From Virgisporangium aurantiacum (GTDB lineage Bacteria > Actinomycetota > Actinomycetes > Mycobacteriales > Micromonosporaceae), in contig NZ_BOPG01000013.1 of NCBI RefSeq assembly GCF_016863635.1, positions 1 through 64,000 on the forward strand: a stretch of DNA of 64,000 nt, in the 5' to 3' direction. The number at the start of each line of letters is the position of its first letter. The stretch's first letter is position 1. Below the pieces are notes generated by a model. That model saw only the letters and a program-made list of their open reading frames with translations. It did no database searches and was not told the DNA's origin. The translations under genes and the position numbers were made by a program. Below are positions 1 through 8,397 of this stretch, piece after piece.

Positions 1-1912
1 TGGCGGCGAGTTGGTGTTCGCGGGCCGACGCCACGGTCTGGAACGCGACCCGATGGGACCCGGCGAGGAGGAGTGCCTGGCCGCGTCCTGCGGCGAGGAG
101 CATCCGGGCTTCGCCGCCGGTCAGGGCGAACGTGGCGGTGATCCGGTCGATGGCCTGTGGGGCTTGGCGCATCAGGATCTGTGTGGCGGCGTTGGCGATG
201 ACGGCCTGCCCGAGGTCGGAGCCGAGCAGATCGGCGGCGTCCTGGGTGACGACGGCGACGCCGGCGCGGCGTTTGCGGGCGGCTTTGGCCAGCCGGTACA
301 GGAATTTGGCGCCTTCGCCGTCTTTGAGCAGGGTCCAGGCTTCGTCGACGACAACGAGCCGGCGGGCGCCCAACCCGGCACCGAACCCGACACCGGGCCC
401 GGGTGTTGTGCCGTCTGGGCGGGTGTTGGTGGGCACGTCGACGTCGCGCCAGATGGCGTCGAGGGCGAGGAGCATGCCGGGGGCGCGGAGTTCGTCGGCG
501 AGTTGGCGGGTGGACCACACCACCAGGTGGCCGCGGGGCCGGAGTGTGGTGGGCCCGTCGAACAGGCTCTTGAACGATCCCGTTGTCCATGGCGACAGGC
601 GTGCGGCGAGGGTGCTGCTGGCCCGGTCGGCGGCTGATTTTGCGGCGGCTTCCAGGGTGTCGGTGAGGTCGCGCAGCAGGGGTGCCGGCGCCGTCCAGGT
701 GGTCGGGTCGTTGGTGATTCCTGCGGCGGCGTAGGTGGCGGTGATCGCCTTGTCGAGGGCGGCCCGTTCGCTGGGTGGCGGTTGCTCCCCGAGCAGCACC
801 GCCACCAGGGTGTGCAGGAACAGGGCCCGTCGGGTGAGTGCGTCTGGGCGGCGGTCACCAGGCGGGATGTCGAGCGGGTTAATCCGGATCCCGGGGGCGC
901 CGAGTTGGATGGCGGTGCCGCCGACTGCGTCGGCCAGGCCTAGGTATTCGTCCTCGGGATCGATGATCGACACCTGGATCCGGTCGTACAGCGACCGCAG
1001 TACCTCGCATTTGACGAGGTAGGACTTGCCGGCGCCGGATCGGGCGAGGACAACCGAGTTGTGGTTTTCCTGCGCCCACCGGTTCCACCACACCACCCCG
1101 TTGGAGGCGGTGTTGAGCCCGTACAGGACACCGCCGGGTGGGATGCCGTCGCCGGGCAGCGGTGCCGGCAGGTCGGCGGAGGCAAGGGGGAACGCGGCGG
1201 CGAGGGCGTCGGTGTCGAACACCCGCCGCATTCGCAGCGAGTCGACACCGAGCGGCAGGGTGGAGGTCCAGCCCTGCATCTGCCGCCAGGTCGCCGGTTG
1301 GGTGTCCAGCAGCACCGATGCGGCGGCGGCGCGGACCTCGGCGACCGCCTCTCTGAGTTCATCTTCGGTGGGTGCATGCACGCACAGGTAGTGCCCGGCG
1401 CGGAACAGCCGGGCCGAGCCGCGGGCCACCCGGTCGGCGAGGTCGGCGGCGTCTTCGGCAGCGGCGTCGGTGGCCGGGTCACCGAGGCGGCCCTTGTCGA
1501 AGTCCAGGCGCCGGGCCGATTCTAGCCGGGCCCGTTGGGTCCGCAATCTCCTCGCGGCGGTCGCGGCGGGGATCGGCTCGATGTGCTGGGCGAAGTCGAG
1601 GCGGCCGGGCCAGGACAGCAGGATGTCCGGCCAGGCCAGGCTGAGCTCCGGTGGATAGCCGGTCATCGCGGTGACCGCGGCGTAGCCGTCGCCGAGATTC
1701 AGGCGCCGCGGGGCGATGTCGACGGCGGACGGGCCGACGACGGCGGCCAACTCTGCGGCCGACTCTGCGGCCGACCGCGCCGACTCGTCGGTCGGGGTGG
1801 TGCGCCAGCCGCTGCGCCAGCCGTTGCGCCAGGCGCCTCGCCGGCGGGGCCGGGGTTCGGTCGCGGCCCGGTTGCTGGTGCGGGCCTTGCGGTTTCTGGT
1901 CAGGATGCTCAT
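1..1912 (-). CDS. VirB4/TraC-like conjugative ATPase, C-terminus outside the window
   Basis: Reading from an ATG at 1912 the frame stays open to the left edge, so this is a partial gene of at least 637 residues. It shows a Walker A motif ARSGAGKSYLVK near residue 290 and a Walker B segment LVVVDEAWTLLKD near residue 520, followed by an arginine/alanine-rich helix and a TQDAADLL segment, the usual VirB4/TraE/TrbE layout. These ATPases energise pilus assembly and DNA transfer at the cytoplasmic face of a type IV secretion channel. The first ~60 residues are basic and low complexity. The ATG overlaps the stop of the PrgI-like gene as ATGA, with GGAGGA upstream, so translation is probably coupled. 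It is the fourth gene of the conjugation operon; relaxase and coupling protein are presumably further left. Confidence 0.88.
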   Translation of the reverse strand, partial: MSILTRNRKARTSNRAATEPRPRRRGAWRNGWRSGWRTTPTDESARSAAESAAELAAVVGPSAVDIAPRRLNLGDGYAAVTAMTGYPPELSLAWPDILLSWPGRLDFAQHIEPIPAATAARRLRTQRARLESARRLDFDKGRLGDPATDAAAEDAADLADRVARGSARLFRAGHYLCVHAPTEDELREAVAEVRAAAASVLLDTQPATWRQMQGWTSTLPLGVDSLRMRRVFDTDALAAAFPLASADLPAPLPGDGIPPGGVLYGLNTASNGVVWWNRWAQENHNSVVLARSGAGKSYLVKCEVLRSLYDRIQVSIIDPEDEYLGLADAVGGTAIQLGAPGIRINPLDIPPGDRRPDALTRRALFLHTLVAVLLGEQPPPSERAALDKAITATYAAAGITNDPTTWTAPAPLLRDLTDTLEAAAKSAADRASSTLAARLSPWTTGSFKSLFDGPTTLRPRGHLVVWSTRQLADELRAPGMLLALDAIWRDVDVPTNTRPDGTTPGPGVGFGAGLGARRLVVVDEAWTLLKDGEGAKFLYRLAKAARKRRAGVAVVTQDAADLLGSDLGQAVIANAATQILMRQAPQAIDRITATFALTGGEARMLLAAGRGQALLLAGSHRVAFQTVASAREHQLAA

Positions 1913-2940
1913 GGTTCCTCCGGGTAGGGCTCTCCGGTGATGGGGGTGTGCGGGGTGGCGCGGGGCCAGCTGGCGTCGCCGCCTGTGTAGGGGTCGACCG
2001 CGGCGGTCAGCACGGCTAGGGCGGTGGGGCCGTCGAGCACTCGGGTCTGTGAACCCAGGGCGGCCAGGGCGGTGGCGGTGTGTCCGGCGCGGCGCATTGC
2101 TTCCGCCGCGGCGTGGGGGCCGCTGGCGCGGCAGGCGATGGTGACGGTGCGCCACAGCGGATCCCGGTGTTGGGCGATGTCGGCAAGGAAGCCGGCGTAG
2201 TCCAGGGCGGCGTCGGCGAGGGCCGGATCGGGCAGGTTATGCGCGGCGTCGGCGACCCGTTGGGCGTGTCCGGTCAGGTCGACCCGCTGCGCGGAGACCA
2301 CGACCTGGACCGGGCCGGTGAGGCTGTTGAGCCAGCGGCCGTAGCCGGCGACCATGGCTGCCTGTTCGGCCGCGGTGCGCAGGCCGATGTTGACCGTGGT
2401 CGCCGCGACCAGCACGACCGCGGCACCGTCGGTGAGGCTGACGACGCCGTCGTCGCTGATCGCCTCGGCGGGCAGTCGCAGCACCTGGGGGCGGGGCCCG
2501 TGAAGGGCTTCGGCGGTCGGTGCCCAGTCCGGTGCGGCGTGAATGCCGTCGGCTGCCGGGACGTGGCGGTGGGTGCTCCGCCGGTAGCCGATCGCGTTCC
2601 ACAGCCAGGCATCCAGCGGCAGCCCGTCGCGGCGGCCGACCGCCAACGCGGTGGCGATACCGGCGAGGGGAATGACCGCGACGGCGAACACGGGTAGCGG
2701 CAGCCGGGTGCCGATCGCCTGCCACAGCACGTAGGCGAGGGCGGCGGTGGCGGCCAGGATGGCCACCTGCCGCGCGGTCAGACCCCACAGGATGCGGTCC
2801 GGGGCTTCGACGTCGGCGGAAATGCGGGCATGAACGTGACCTTCAGTGTCCACTTGGACTCCATCTGCGGGTGGGGCGGTGATGGCTTGGACTGGCCCGC
2901 CGGCGGTGTTGCCGGCGGGCCTTCGGTTGGCGGCATTCAT
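1909..2940 (-). CDS. PrgI-family/SCO6880-like conjugation membrane protein
   Basis: The protein has 343 residues counting from the ATG at 2940, which lies 11 nt after the stop of the TrbL-like gene. Residues ~30-60 carry the conserved entry EAPDRILWGLTARQVAIL, followed by two close hydrophobic helices (~47-65 and ~70-90) and then GLPLDAWLWNAIGYRRS. This is the PrgI arrangement of a small double-TM domain, here fused to a ~240-residue cytoplasmic domain with an internal AAVVLVAATTVNIGLRT segment. PrgI-type proteins sit between VirB6-like channels and VirB4 ATPases in Gram-positive type IV systems, and the gene order here matches. The open frame extends upstream to 3312 but that part lies inside the TrbL-like gene, so the later start is preferred. 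The exact role of the C-terminal domain is not known to me. Confidence 0.8.
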   Translation of the reverse strand: MNAANRRPAGNTAGGPVQAITAPPADGVQVDTEGHVHARISADVEAPDRILWGLTARQVAILAATAALAYVLWQAIGTRLPLPVFAVAVIPLAGIATALAVGRRDGLPLDAWLWNAIGYRRSTHRHVPAADGIHAAPDWAPTAEALHGPRPQVLRLPAEAISDDGVVSLTDGAAVVLVAATTVNIGLRTAAEQAAMVAGYGRWLNSLTGPVQVVVSAQRVDLTGHAQRVADAAHNLPDPALADAALDYAGFLADIAQHRDPLWRTVTIACRASGPHAAAEAMRRAGHTATALAALGSQTRVLDGPTALAVLTAAVDPYTGGDASWPRATPHTPITGEPYPEEP

Positions 2941-2950
2941 GTGCAGCCGG

Positions 2951-4336
2951 TTATGGCTGGCGCTGTTGGCGGGGTGGACGGTTCCACGGGCCGGTGACCG
3001 GCGGGCGGACCGGGCGGGTCTTCGGCATCGCCGTTGCCGGCGTAACGCCGGGCGGGATGACCGATCGGGCACCAACCGGCGGTGGTGGCGGCGTGGTCCC
3101 GATGGCGCGGATCGGTGGCCGTGACGACGTCGGCCGTGATGATGCCGGTTGTGCCGACGGCGGGGGGCGAGGAACGGTGCGGGTGTAGGGGTCGACGCCG
3201 GCAGCGAGTTCCTCCCGTGTGTACGGCCACACCGGGCGTCCGCTGGGCCATGCCCGCGCCACGCGTCCCTCGCCGGCGCCCCGCGGCGGTGGCAGCGTCC
3301 GCCGCGCCGCATCAGCCGAACGCACGGCAGCGGGCAGGCCGGCAGGGTCGAGTCGACGCGGCAGGCCGGTCGCCGCGCGACTGCCGACTGCAGTTCGCCC
3401 GGCGGCTGCCGTTCGCCCGGCGGTTCGCCCGCTGCGACCGAACGGTAGCCGGGCGACCTTGGTCACGGCCTGGATGAGGATCATTTTGAGGAACATCGCG
3501 GCGTTGCCGGGCCCGCCGCCGCGGGTGACATGGCGACGCATCAGAGCGGGGATCTTCACGACGACCCACAGCAGGCAGGCGACGATGAACAGATTGCCCA
3601 CGCCGGTCGGATCGAAGTACATGCCCAACGCCTTGATGTTGGCGTTCGGGTTCAGGAACACCGACATGGCGACGTGCATCGCCAGTGCCTGCAACGTCAC
3701 CGTGGCCAGCACGCCGAGCATCGACCGCCACCACAGTTTGGCAATCGGGTCGGTGAACGGGGTCGCGTGGCAGGCCAGCGCCACCGGCGCGACCCCGACC
3801 AGGACGATGAGGAGCCCGATGCGGACGATGAAGGTCGCCAGCAGCATCCCGATCAGCACGGCGATGATCAGGCCGACGACGATCAGCATGAAGCCGGCAC
3901 TGTTGTTGTAGAGCGTGTCGGACACGACCCGATCCATCTGCTGGACGGAGTCCTTCGCGGCGACGCTGTCGCCGGTCAACGCCCCGGTCACCGTGTTGGC
4001 GCCCGTGATCAGGTTTCGGCAGATCGGAGTGGCGAAGTTCGCGGCGATGAACCCCACGGCCAGCCGTGGGAGCAGGTCTGCGACGCCGTAGCGGACCTGC
4101 ACGGTTTCGTGGGTCATGACGGTCGCCCCGGCCACGATGATCGCCAACACGAACGCGGCGTTGGCGATCATCTGCGACCGTCCGGTGATCGCGACCACCT
4201 GGGGCAGCCGGGTCACGTCCGGGTTGGTGAACGCCGTCTGCTCCAGTAGCCCCCACAATGCTTTGAGGGTGGCCACGAGCACCTCGGCGAGCCAATGGAC
4301 CAGGCCCTGCAGCATGCTGTCGACGGCCCATCCCAT
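2951..4336 (-). CDS. TrbL/VirB6-like polytopic conjugation channel protein
   Basis: The 461-residue protein begins MGWAVDSMLQGLVHWLAEVL with an amphipathic N-terminal helix. About six hydrophobic stretches follow (around residues 58-78, 95-112, 150-180, 180-200, 220-240 and 258-280). The last third (~300-461) is a proline-, arginine- and serine-rich cytoplasmic tail ending in PPRQQRQP. A multi-TM core plus a disordered basic tail is typical of VirB6/TrbL-type inner-membrane channel subunits in actinobacterial integrative elements. The ATG is two bases from the pilin stop and the gene sits between the pilin and the PrgI-like gene, so all four belong to one operon. The family assignment rests on topology and position more than on a signature motif. 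Confidence 0.78.
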   Translation of the reverse strand: MGWAVDSMLQGLVHWLAEVLVATLKALWGLLEQTAFTNPDVTRLPQVVAITGRSQMIANAAFVLAIIVAGATVMTHETVQVRYGVADLLPRLAVGFIAANFATPICRNLITGANTVTGALTGDSVAAKDSVQQMDRVVSDTLYNNSAGFMLIVVGLIIAVLIGMLLATFIVRIGLLIVLVGVAPVALACHATPFTDPIAKLWWRSMLGVLATVTLQALAMHVAMSVFLNPNANIKALGMYFDPTGVGNLFIVACLLWVVVKIPALMRRHVTRGGGPGNAAMFLKMILIQAVTKVARLPFGRSGRTAGRTAAAGRTAVGSRAATGLPRRLDPAGLPAAVRSADAARRTLPPPRGAGEGRVARAWPSGRPVWPYTREELAAGVDPYTRTVPRPPPSAQPASSRPTSSRPPIRAIGTTPPPPPVGARSVIPPGVTPATAMPKTRPVRPPVTGPWNRPPRQQRQP

Positions 4337-4337
4337 G

Positions 4338-4748
4338 TCAGCCGCCCAGGATGGATTTGAGGATGGTCAGGATGACCGGCGCGAGCAGCGCCAGGGCGTA
4401 GCCGATACCGGCGGACTTGAGGCTTCCTTTGGCCCGCTCGACCTCCGACGGGTCACCACCGGCCATCAGATAGCGGGCACCGCCGATGGTCAGGAACAGG
4501 GTGGCGACCGCGGCGAGGATGCCGGTGATCCACACCGTCATGTTGTTGATCACCGTGGGTAGGTCATGCACGGCCGGCGTCGGCGGATCGGCGGCGCTGG
4601 CGGCGAACGCGGGTGCGCCAATGCCGACGCCGAACCCGATGCCGATCCCGATGCCGACGAGTACAACGGTGATGACAGCGGCAACGACCGGGAGGATGGC
4701 CGCGGTGAGTGCGGTGATGCGGGTATAGCGGTTGGGATTGCGGTACAT
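4338..4748 (-). CDS. VirB2/TrbC-like pilin or small conjugation membrane protein
   Basis: The preferred start is the ATG at 4748 (136 residues), 11 nt after GGGAGG; a GTG at 4760 in the same frame lies too close to that ribosome site. The N-terminus is basic (MYRNPNRYTRI) and followed by a long hydrophobic signal ending in APAFAASA. Two further hydrophobic helices surround the turn GGARYLMAGGDPSEVERAKG. The GGxxYLxAGGDPxxVExAKxxL motif is characteristic of the TrbC/VirB2-like pilin family of Gram-positive conjugative systems. It is the first gene of the operon and is followed directly by the TrbL-like gene. The gene supplies the probable pilus or channel subunit. Confidence 0.82.
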   Translation of the reverse strand: MYRNPNRYTRITALTAAILPVVAAVITVVLVGIGIGIGFGVGIGAPAFAASAADPPTPAVHDLPTVINNMTVWITGILAAVATLFLTIGGARYLMAGGDPSEVERAKGSLKSAGIGYALALLAPVILTILKSILGG

Positions 4749-5200
4749 GGTGGCTCGCACCTCCCGCCCCAGCAGGTGGGGCGTGTCCGGAACGGATGGG
4801 AGGCGTCACCGCAGGAGTCAGGGGATGCCGGCCGTGGGAGCGGTGCTCCTTCACAAGCAGCAGGGAGATAGGGGCGAACAGGCTCATTGCCGGCCGAACC
4901 CCTGCCCGTGGTGGCGCAGGGAACCACCAGCCCGGCCGCACCGTCACGAGCGGTCCTTCCGGTGATTCCTTGCCCACCAAGGGCTGCGGTTGGGTACCCA
5001 ACACAGCACTCACCAGCGGACAGGCACCCAACCGACCCAACTGACCCAACTCACGTCGGCCCCGGTGGCGGTTGAACAGGCGCCGGGGACCGGCGGGTTC
5101 GGACGCAGAGCACGAAGGCGGGGCGATGCCCCGGGCCGGGTCATCGCCCCGCGAAGCGGTGCAACGGTGGTAGGTCAGGCGGTGTCGGCCGTCACCGGTG
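4749..5200. other. Intergenic region upstream of the conjugation operon, with ACCCAA repeats
   Basis: No convincing gene is seen; the open frames here are short and lack ribosome sites. The region presumably holds the promoter of the minus-strand conjugation operon. It contains the TTGGGTACCCAA palindrome (4990-5001) and a run of three ACCCAA motifs with 9-bp spacing (5026-5049), related to the repeats before the plus-strand operon at 7.4 kb. Confidence 0.6.
4990..5049. repeat. TTGGGT/ACCCAA iteron cluster, left
   Basis: A perfect 12-bp palindrome TTGGGTACCCAA at 4990-5001 is followed by three ACCCAAC units starting at 5026, 5035 and 5044 (period 9). The segment 5023-5033 is the reverse complement of the 11-bp unit that is tandemly repeated at 7461-7515. 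Repeated half-sites in front of both divergently oriented operons suggest binding sites for an element-encoded regulator; the protein is not identified. Confidence 0.7.
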
Positions 5201-6079
5201 TCAACGGCAGCGGGCCCGCTGCGGCTGGATCACCGGGGCGGCAATGCCGACTGGCCGGCTCGACGGCGGCCCCGCTGCCGCAACGCCATTGGCGGCGGCG
5301 TTGCAGACGCGGCGTCGCCGGGCCTCCTGCGGCAGCACATGCGGCGCCCAGTCCAGTTCCCCGAGACCGATCGCCTCAGCGAGGCGCCGCTCGGCCTTAC
5401 GCCGCCACGCGGCAGCCAGCGGCACACTGACACCGATCTTGTCCGCGACCACGCGCAGCGGAACGTCCTCCAGCCGGGTAGCCGAGATCAGCAGATACTC
5501 GTCCGGATCGATGACCGCTTGAGCGACCGCGCGGGCGAGCACCCAGTCCGGATGGTCCCACGGGTGGTGCGGCGGCACCGACCAGGCCCCGCCGACGTGC
5601 ACGATGTCGAAATCCTCGTCCCGCTCGCGGGCGGCTTTGACCGCACGCTGCCCAGCGTCGACGAGCCGGCCACAGATCCGCGGCTCGTCCACATCGACCG
5701 TGCGCAACCGGGCCAAGAAACCGGCGAGGAGTTCCGAGTCGACGTCGCTGGTGTCGCCGTGCCAACCGGCAGCCAGGCGGCCGGCGGCCCGCCGCAACCC
5801 CGGCATGGCGAGGCCGACCGCGGCGATCACCCAGGCCGGCCCGTCCCGGCGGGCGTGGACCACCACGTCCTTCCACACCCGGTCACGGACCGGACGCGAG
5901 GTGCGGTCGGAGACGAGCAGGTGACGCAGTTCGCCCAACGGCAGCGGCCGCTGCGGCAACCCGCTCACCCCGCGGGCGTCAAAGGACAACGGCGCCGGTT
6001 CGCGCGTCAGCAGTTTGAATGCGCGCTCGGCAGCGGCGAGGGGCGATGCGGGCCACCGCCTCGATGAAATCGTCGACAT
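5201..6079 (-). CDS. Element-encoded protein with a sigma region 4-like helix-turn-helix
   Basis: The 292-residue protein starts at an ATG with GGGAG six bases upstream. Most of it has no recognised catalytic motif. Residues ~205-245, around DKIGVSVPLAAAWRRKAERRLAEAI, look like a sigma-70 region 4 or LuxR-type helix-turn-helix, and the preceding stretch DPDEYLLISATRLEDVPLRVVA resembles the loop before it. It lies between the conjugation operon and the repeat-rich hub, on the conjugation-operon strand, with ~450 bp before the pilin gene. That position suits a transcriptional activator of conjugation genes, but this is inference. The C-terminal ~40 residues are low complexity. I do not recognise a named family. 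Confidence 0.6.
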   Translation of the reverse strand: MSTISSRRWPASPLAAAERAFKLLTREPAPLSFDARGVSGLPQRPLPLGELRHLLVSDRTSRPVRDRVWKDVVVHARRDGPAWVIAAVGLAMPGLRRAAGRLAAGWHGDTSDVDSELLAGFLARLRTVDVDEPRICGRLVDAGQRAVKAARERDEDFDIVHVGGAWSVPPHHPWDHPDWVLARAVAQAVIDPDEYLLISATRLEDVPLRVVADKIGVSVPLAAAWRRKAERRLAEAIGLGELDWAPHVLPQEARRRRVCNAAANGVAAAGPPSSRPVGIAAPVIQPQRARCR

Positions 6080-6538
6080 CGTGTGCTCCCGCCCGGGTGT
6101 CGGGCTTCAAAGAGAGCCGCCGGGGGCCGGCGGCGAGGGTATCGACACCCATCGGCGCACATCGACCCAACGGGTTGGCCAACCAGCACCCACCGGCGTC
6201 GACACCGCCGAATAGGCCGCGCACGGGTGCCGTGGTTGGCCGGTTCGGGCAGCTCAGCCCGAGTTGGTCCTCGGCCCAACCACCGCCACTCCCCTGCCCC
6301 GGCGACCGTCGGCAGCGCGCGACGACGGAACACCCTTGCGGCAGGTCAACCCAGGCGTGTTGGGTCAGTTGGAACGCCGCAACCCAACCAGGACCCGTCG
6401 GCTGCCGCAGGGCTCGCCCGGCTCCCGGACGGCCGACGCGTGGCCCACCCGGGTGATGCCGTCCGCGTCCACCGACCGGGGCGAGAACCGGGCCGGGTTC
6501 TGCGCGGTCGGGACGGTGCAGCGGGGTTTGGCGTCGGT

Positions 6539-7180
6539 GGTACCGGTCGACTGGTATCGCGGTCACGATGGCGGCGATGCCGCGGTCAGGACCGCGGTCT
6601 TGGCGGTCCCATTCGCGGTACCGTCGCGAGGACCGGTACCGGTACGGGTCCGGTCCCGTGGTCTCGCAGCGCGGTCTGCCGCACGCCACGCGGTCCCGGG
6701 TACCGGGACCGGTCCGAGGCCGCCGGTACCGCCGAGACCGCACGGCGTGCCGGGGGCCGCCCACCGGTCCGCGTCTCCGGCGGGCAGGACCGCGACCCGG
6801 CTCGCAGGCCCGGCACCAATTCACCCGGTGCGGGGTTCGGTCACCCCGGGGCGTGCGATGGCCCAGGAATGCGTTGGCATCGTTCCCTCGCGGCGCCGGT
6901 CCCGGGCCAGGATCGGTCCGGTACCGCAGTTCCGGACCGGTCCCGCGAACCATGGAACCGCGCCCGGTCACAGCACCAGCCGCCACGGTCGCTGACCGGT
7001 CCTCGCGACCCCCGGCCGGGACCGGTACCGGGAACGCACCGGTTCCGGTTCCCGCGCGACGCGGTACCGCGGTCCTGAACCGGGCGCCGAGTACCGGTCC
7101 CGCGCCGGTACCGGTTCCCGGCCGCGGTACCCACCGGGAACGAGACCGGTGCTGCGGTCCGCGTCGACCGGACCGGTACC
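6539..7180. repeat. GGTACC/ACCGGT palindrome-rich array
   Basis: GGTACC occurs eleven times in 642 bp, starting at 6539, 6617, 6635, 6699, 6725, 6920, 7024, 7063, 7107, 7126 and 7175. The sites are often embedded in longer palindromic strings such as ACCGGTACCGGT and interleaved with GGTCCCG/CGGGACC. Spacing is irregular, so this is not a simple tandem repeat. The array can form many small hairpins. Confidence 0.75.
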
Positions 7181-7239
7181 GGACCGGGACCGCTCCCGAT
7201 GCCGTAACCCGTCGGCTGAGCCAGTTGGCCACCGATGAT

Positions 7240-7885
7240 CGCGGCGGCGTCCACGGCACCCCGACCTGAGCCTGCGGAGGGCAGCGGGCTCGGATGATCC
7301 ACGGCCCCGTGGCGCAACAGTTTGCCGGCCACGGGCTGCAGCCCGTTGGGTGAGTTGGGTACGAGCCGGGATACCCAACTGGCCCAGCTGGTTGGTTGGG
7401 TCAGTTGGGTACCGTGGTTGGCCAACCGGCTCATGCGCGGGTCGGCGTGCGCGTCGGCCCGGTTGGGTGCCGGTTGGGTGCCGGTTGGGTGCCGGTTGGG
7501 TGCCGGTTGGGTGCCGCGTCCATGCCGGGTGCTGCGGGGCGTAGGCCGGATGGGCCATGCGATTGCATGAATACAGCCCATCCGGCGCGGGAGCCACACC
7601 CGCCCATGACTGCACCGCAGGAACCCATTCGCGAAGCGCCCGACGGCCGTATCCGCTACGACGCTGGCCTCGACGCCGCGGCAGGTGTTGACGATCTGCT
7701 CGGCCTGTCGCAGCTGATCGCCAATGGCGTCATCGATGTCGTGCCCGGCGATCCACCGGTGCCGATCACCGTCTGGCGGGTCGCCGACGACGGCGATCCG
7801 TATGGTCAGCACCACACCGACGGGTTGACCGGTCGCACCGCCCAACTGCTCGTCGGCCTGTACACCCGGGTCGGCGACACCATTG
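7240..7885 (+). repeat. Element promoter/gene-start segment, duplicated at 47.96-48.52 kb
   Basis: This segment matches 47963-48522 over most of its length. Shared landmarks are the GCGGCGTCCAC start, GATGATCCAC, the TTGGGT repeats, TTGGCCAACCGGCTC, the GTTGGGTGCC units, TTTGCATGAA-like and GATTGCATGAA, and the coding stretch from GTTGACGATC to GGTCGGCGACACC. It covers the upstream region and about the first 90 codons of the conserved element gene. The other copy is a relic. Confidence 0.8.
7346..7515 (+). repeat. TTGGGT iterons with five tandem 11-bp units
   Basis: TTGGGT starts at 7346, 7355, 7396 and 7405, with ACCCAA at 7373. Then five perfect copies of GGTTGGGTGCC run head to tail from 7461 to 7515. 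The cluster lies immediately upstream of the methyltransferase-integrase operon. The degraded copy at 48.2 kb retains only about two units, so unit number varies. Confidence 0.85.
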
Positions 7886-8397
7886 TGTCCCTCGGCCACG
7901 ACCCGGCTGTCGCCGGCGCGGCCGGCGCCGGCGGCCGCCGCTACCTGCCGGTCGACACTACCCACCGGCTGGCCGACCTCGACCACGTGTCCGGCACGGT
8001 CCAGCTGATCATGCTGCCGTGGCCGCCCACTGCTCCCGAACGCACCGGCACCACCGTGTCCGGGCCGGCGAGCTCGGGTCCGGCGATGGGCATCGAGGCG
8101 ATGGTGGACCTGTTCACCGCCTGCCGGGTCCTGCTCGCCACCGACGGATACAGCATCGTCGCGGTGCCGCCGGTCACCGCGGCAAACGTCCACCATCTGT
8201 GGCAGCTGGTCCCCGCCGCCCGCACGGCCCGGCTCGGCTGGGTGGAACAGATCGTCGCGATCACCGCCGATGTCGACGGCGACCAACTCGACGTGCCCGC
8301 CGCACCGACCGACCCGGCCACCCTGCGCCTGGCCGACGACCTCGTCCTCCACATCGACCTGTATGTGTTCGTGATCCGGGGAGGCCGCCATGGCTGA
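7606..8397 (+). CDS. Conserved element protein of unknown function, first gene of the integrase operon
   Basis: From the ATG at 7606 the protein has 263 residues, beginning MTAPQEPIREAPDGRIRYDA. An in-frame ATG at 7567 (GCATGAATACAGCC) is an alternative start without a ribosome site. I recognise no catalytic motif. The fold looks alpha/beta, with hydrophobic stretches TVQLIMLPWPP and LVLHIDLYVFVIRGG at the end. It overlaps the methyltransferase start by 8 nt, so the two products probably work together. Its upstream region and first ~90 codons recur in the relic at 48 kb, which shows that the gene is a stable part of this element family. It may be an accessory or specificity partner of the methyltransferase; that is inference. 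Confidence 0.75.
   Translation: MTAPQEPIREAPDGRIRYDAGLDAAAGVDDLLGLSQLIANGVIDVVPGDPPVPITVWRVADDGDPYGQHHTDGLTGRTAQLLVGLYTRVGDTIVSLGHDPAVAGAAGAGGRRYLPVDTTHRLADLDHVSGTVQLIMLPWPPTAPERTGTTVSGPASSGPAMGIEAMVDLFTACRVLLATDGYSIVAVPPVTAANVHHLWQLVPAARTARLGWVEQIVAITADVDGDQLDVPAAPTDPATLRLADDLVLHIDLYVFVIRGGRHG

Larger units (their letters stand above)
6080..7566. other. 1.5-kb non-coding control hub of the integrative element
   Basis: No frame in this stretch looks like a gene: long open frames exist on both strands but are arginine/proline/glycine-rich products of the repetitive GC-rich sequence. It separates the minus-strand transfer genes from the plus-strand methyltransferase-integrase operon. It contains GGTACC palindromes (6539-7180), TTGGGT repeats (6165-6387 and 7346-7515) and a GGTTGGCCAACC palindrome near 6173-6184. 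Candidate roles are divergent promoter region, oriT or replication origin; none can be proven from sequence alone. Confidence 0.6.

Noticed and set aside
7461..7515. Tandem 11-bp units as a CRISPR array
   Set aside because: The units are contiguous with no spacers and no cas genes are present.
6080..7566. Long open frames on both strands in the hub (products up to several hundred residues)
   Set aside because: They are arginine/proline/glycine-rich, overlap each other in most frames, follow the palindromic repeats and have no ribosome sites or family features.
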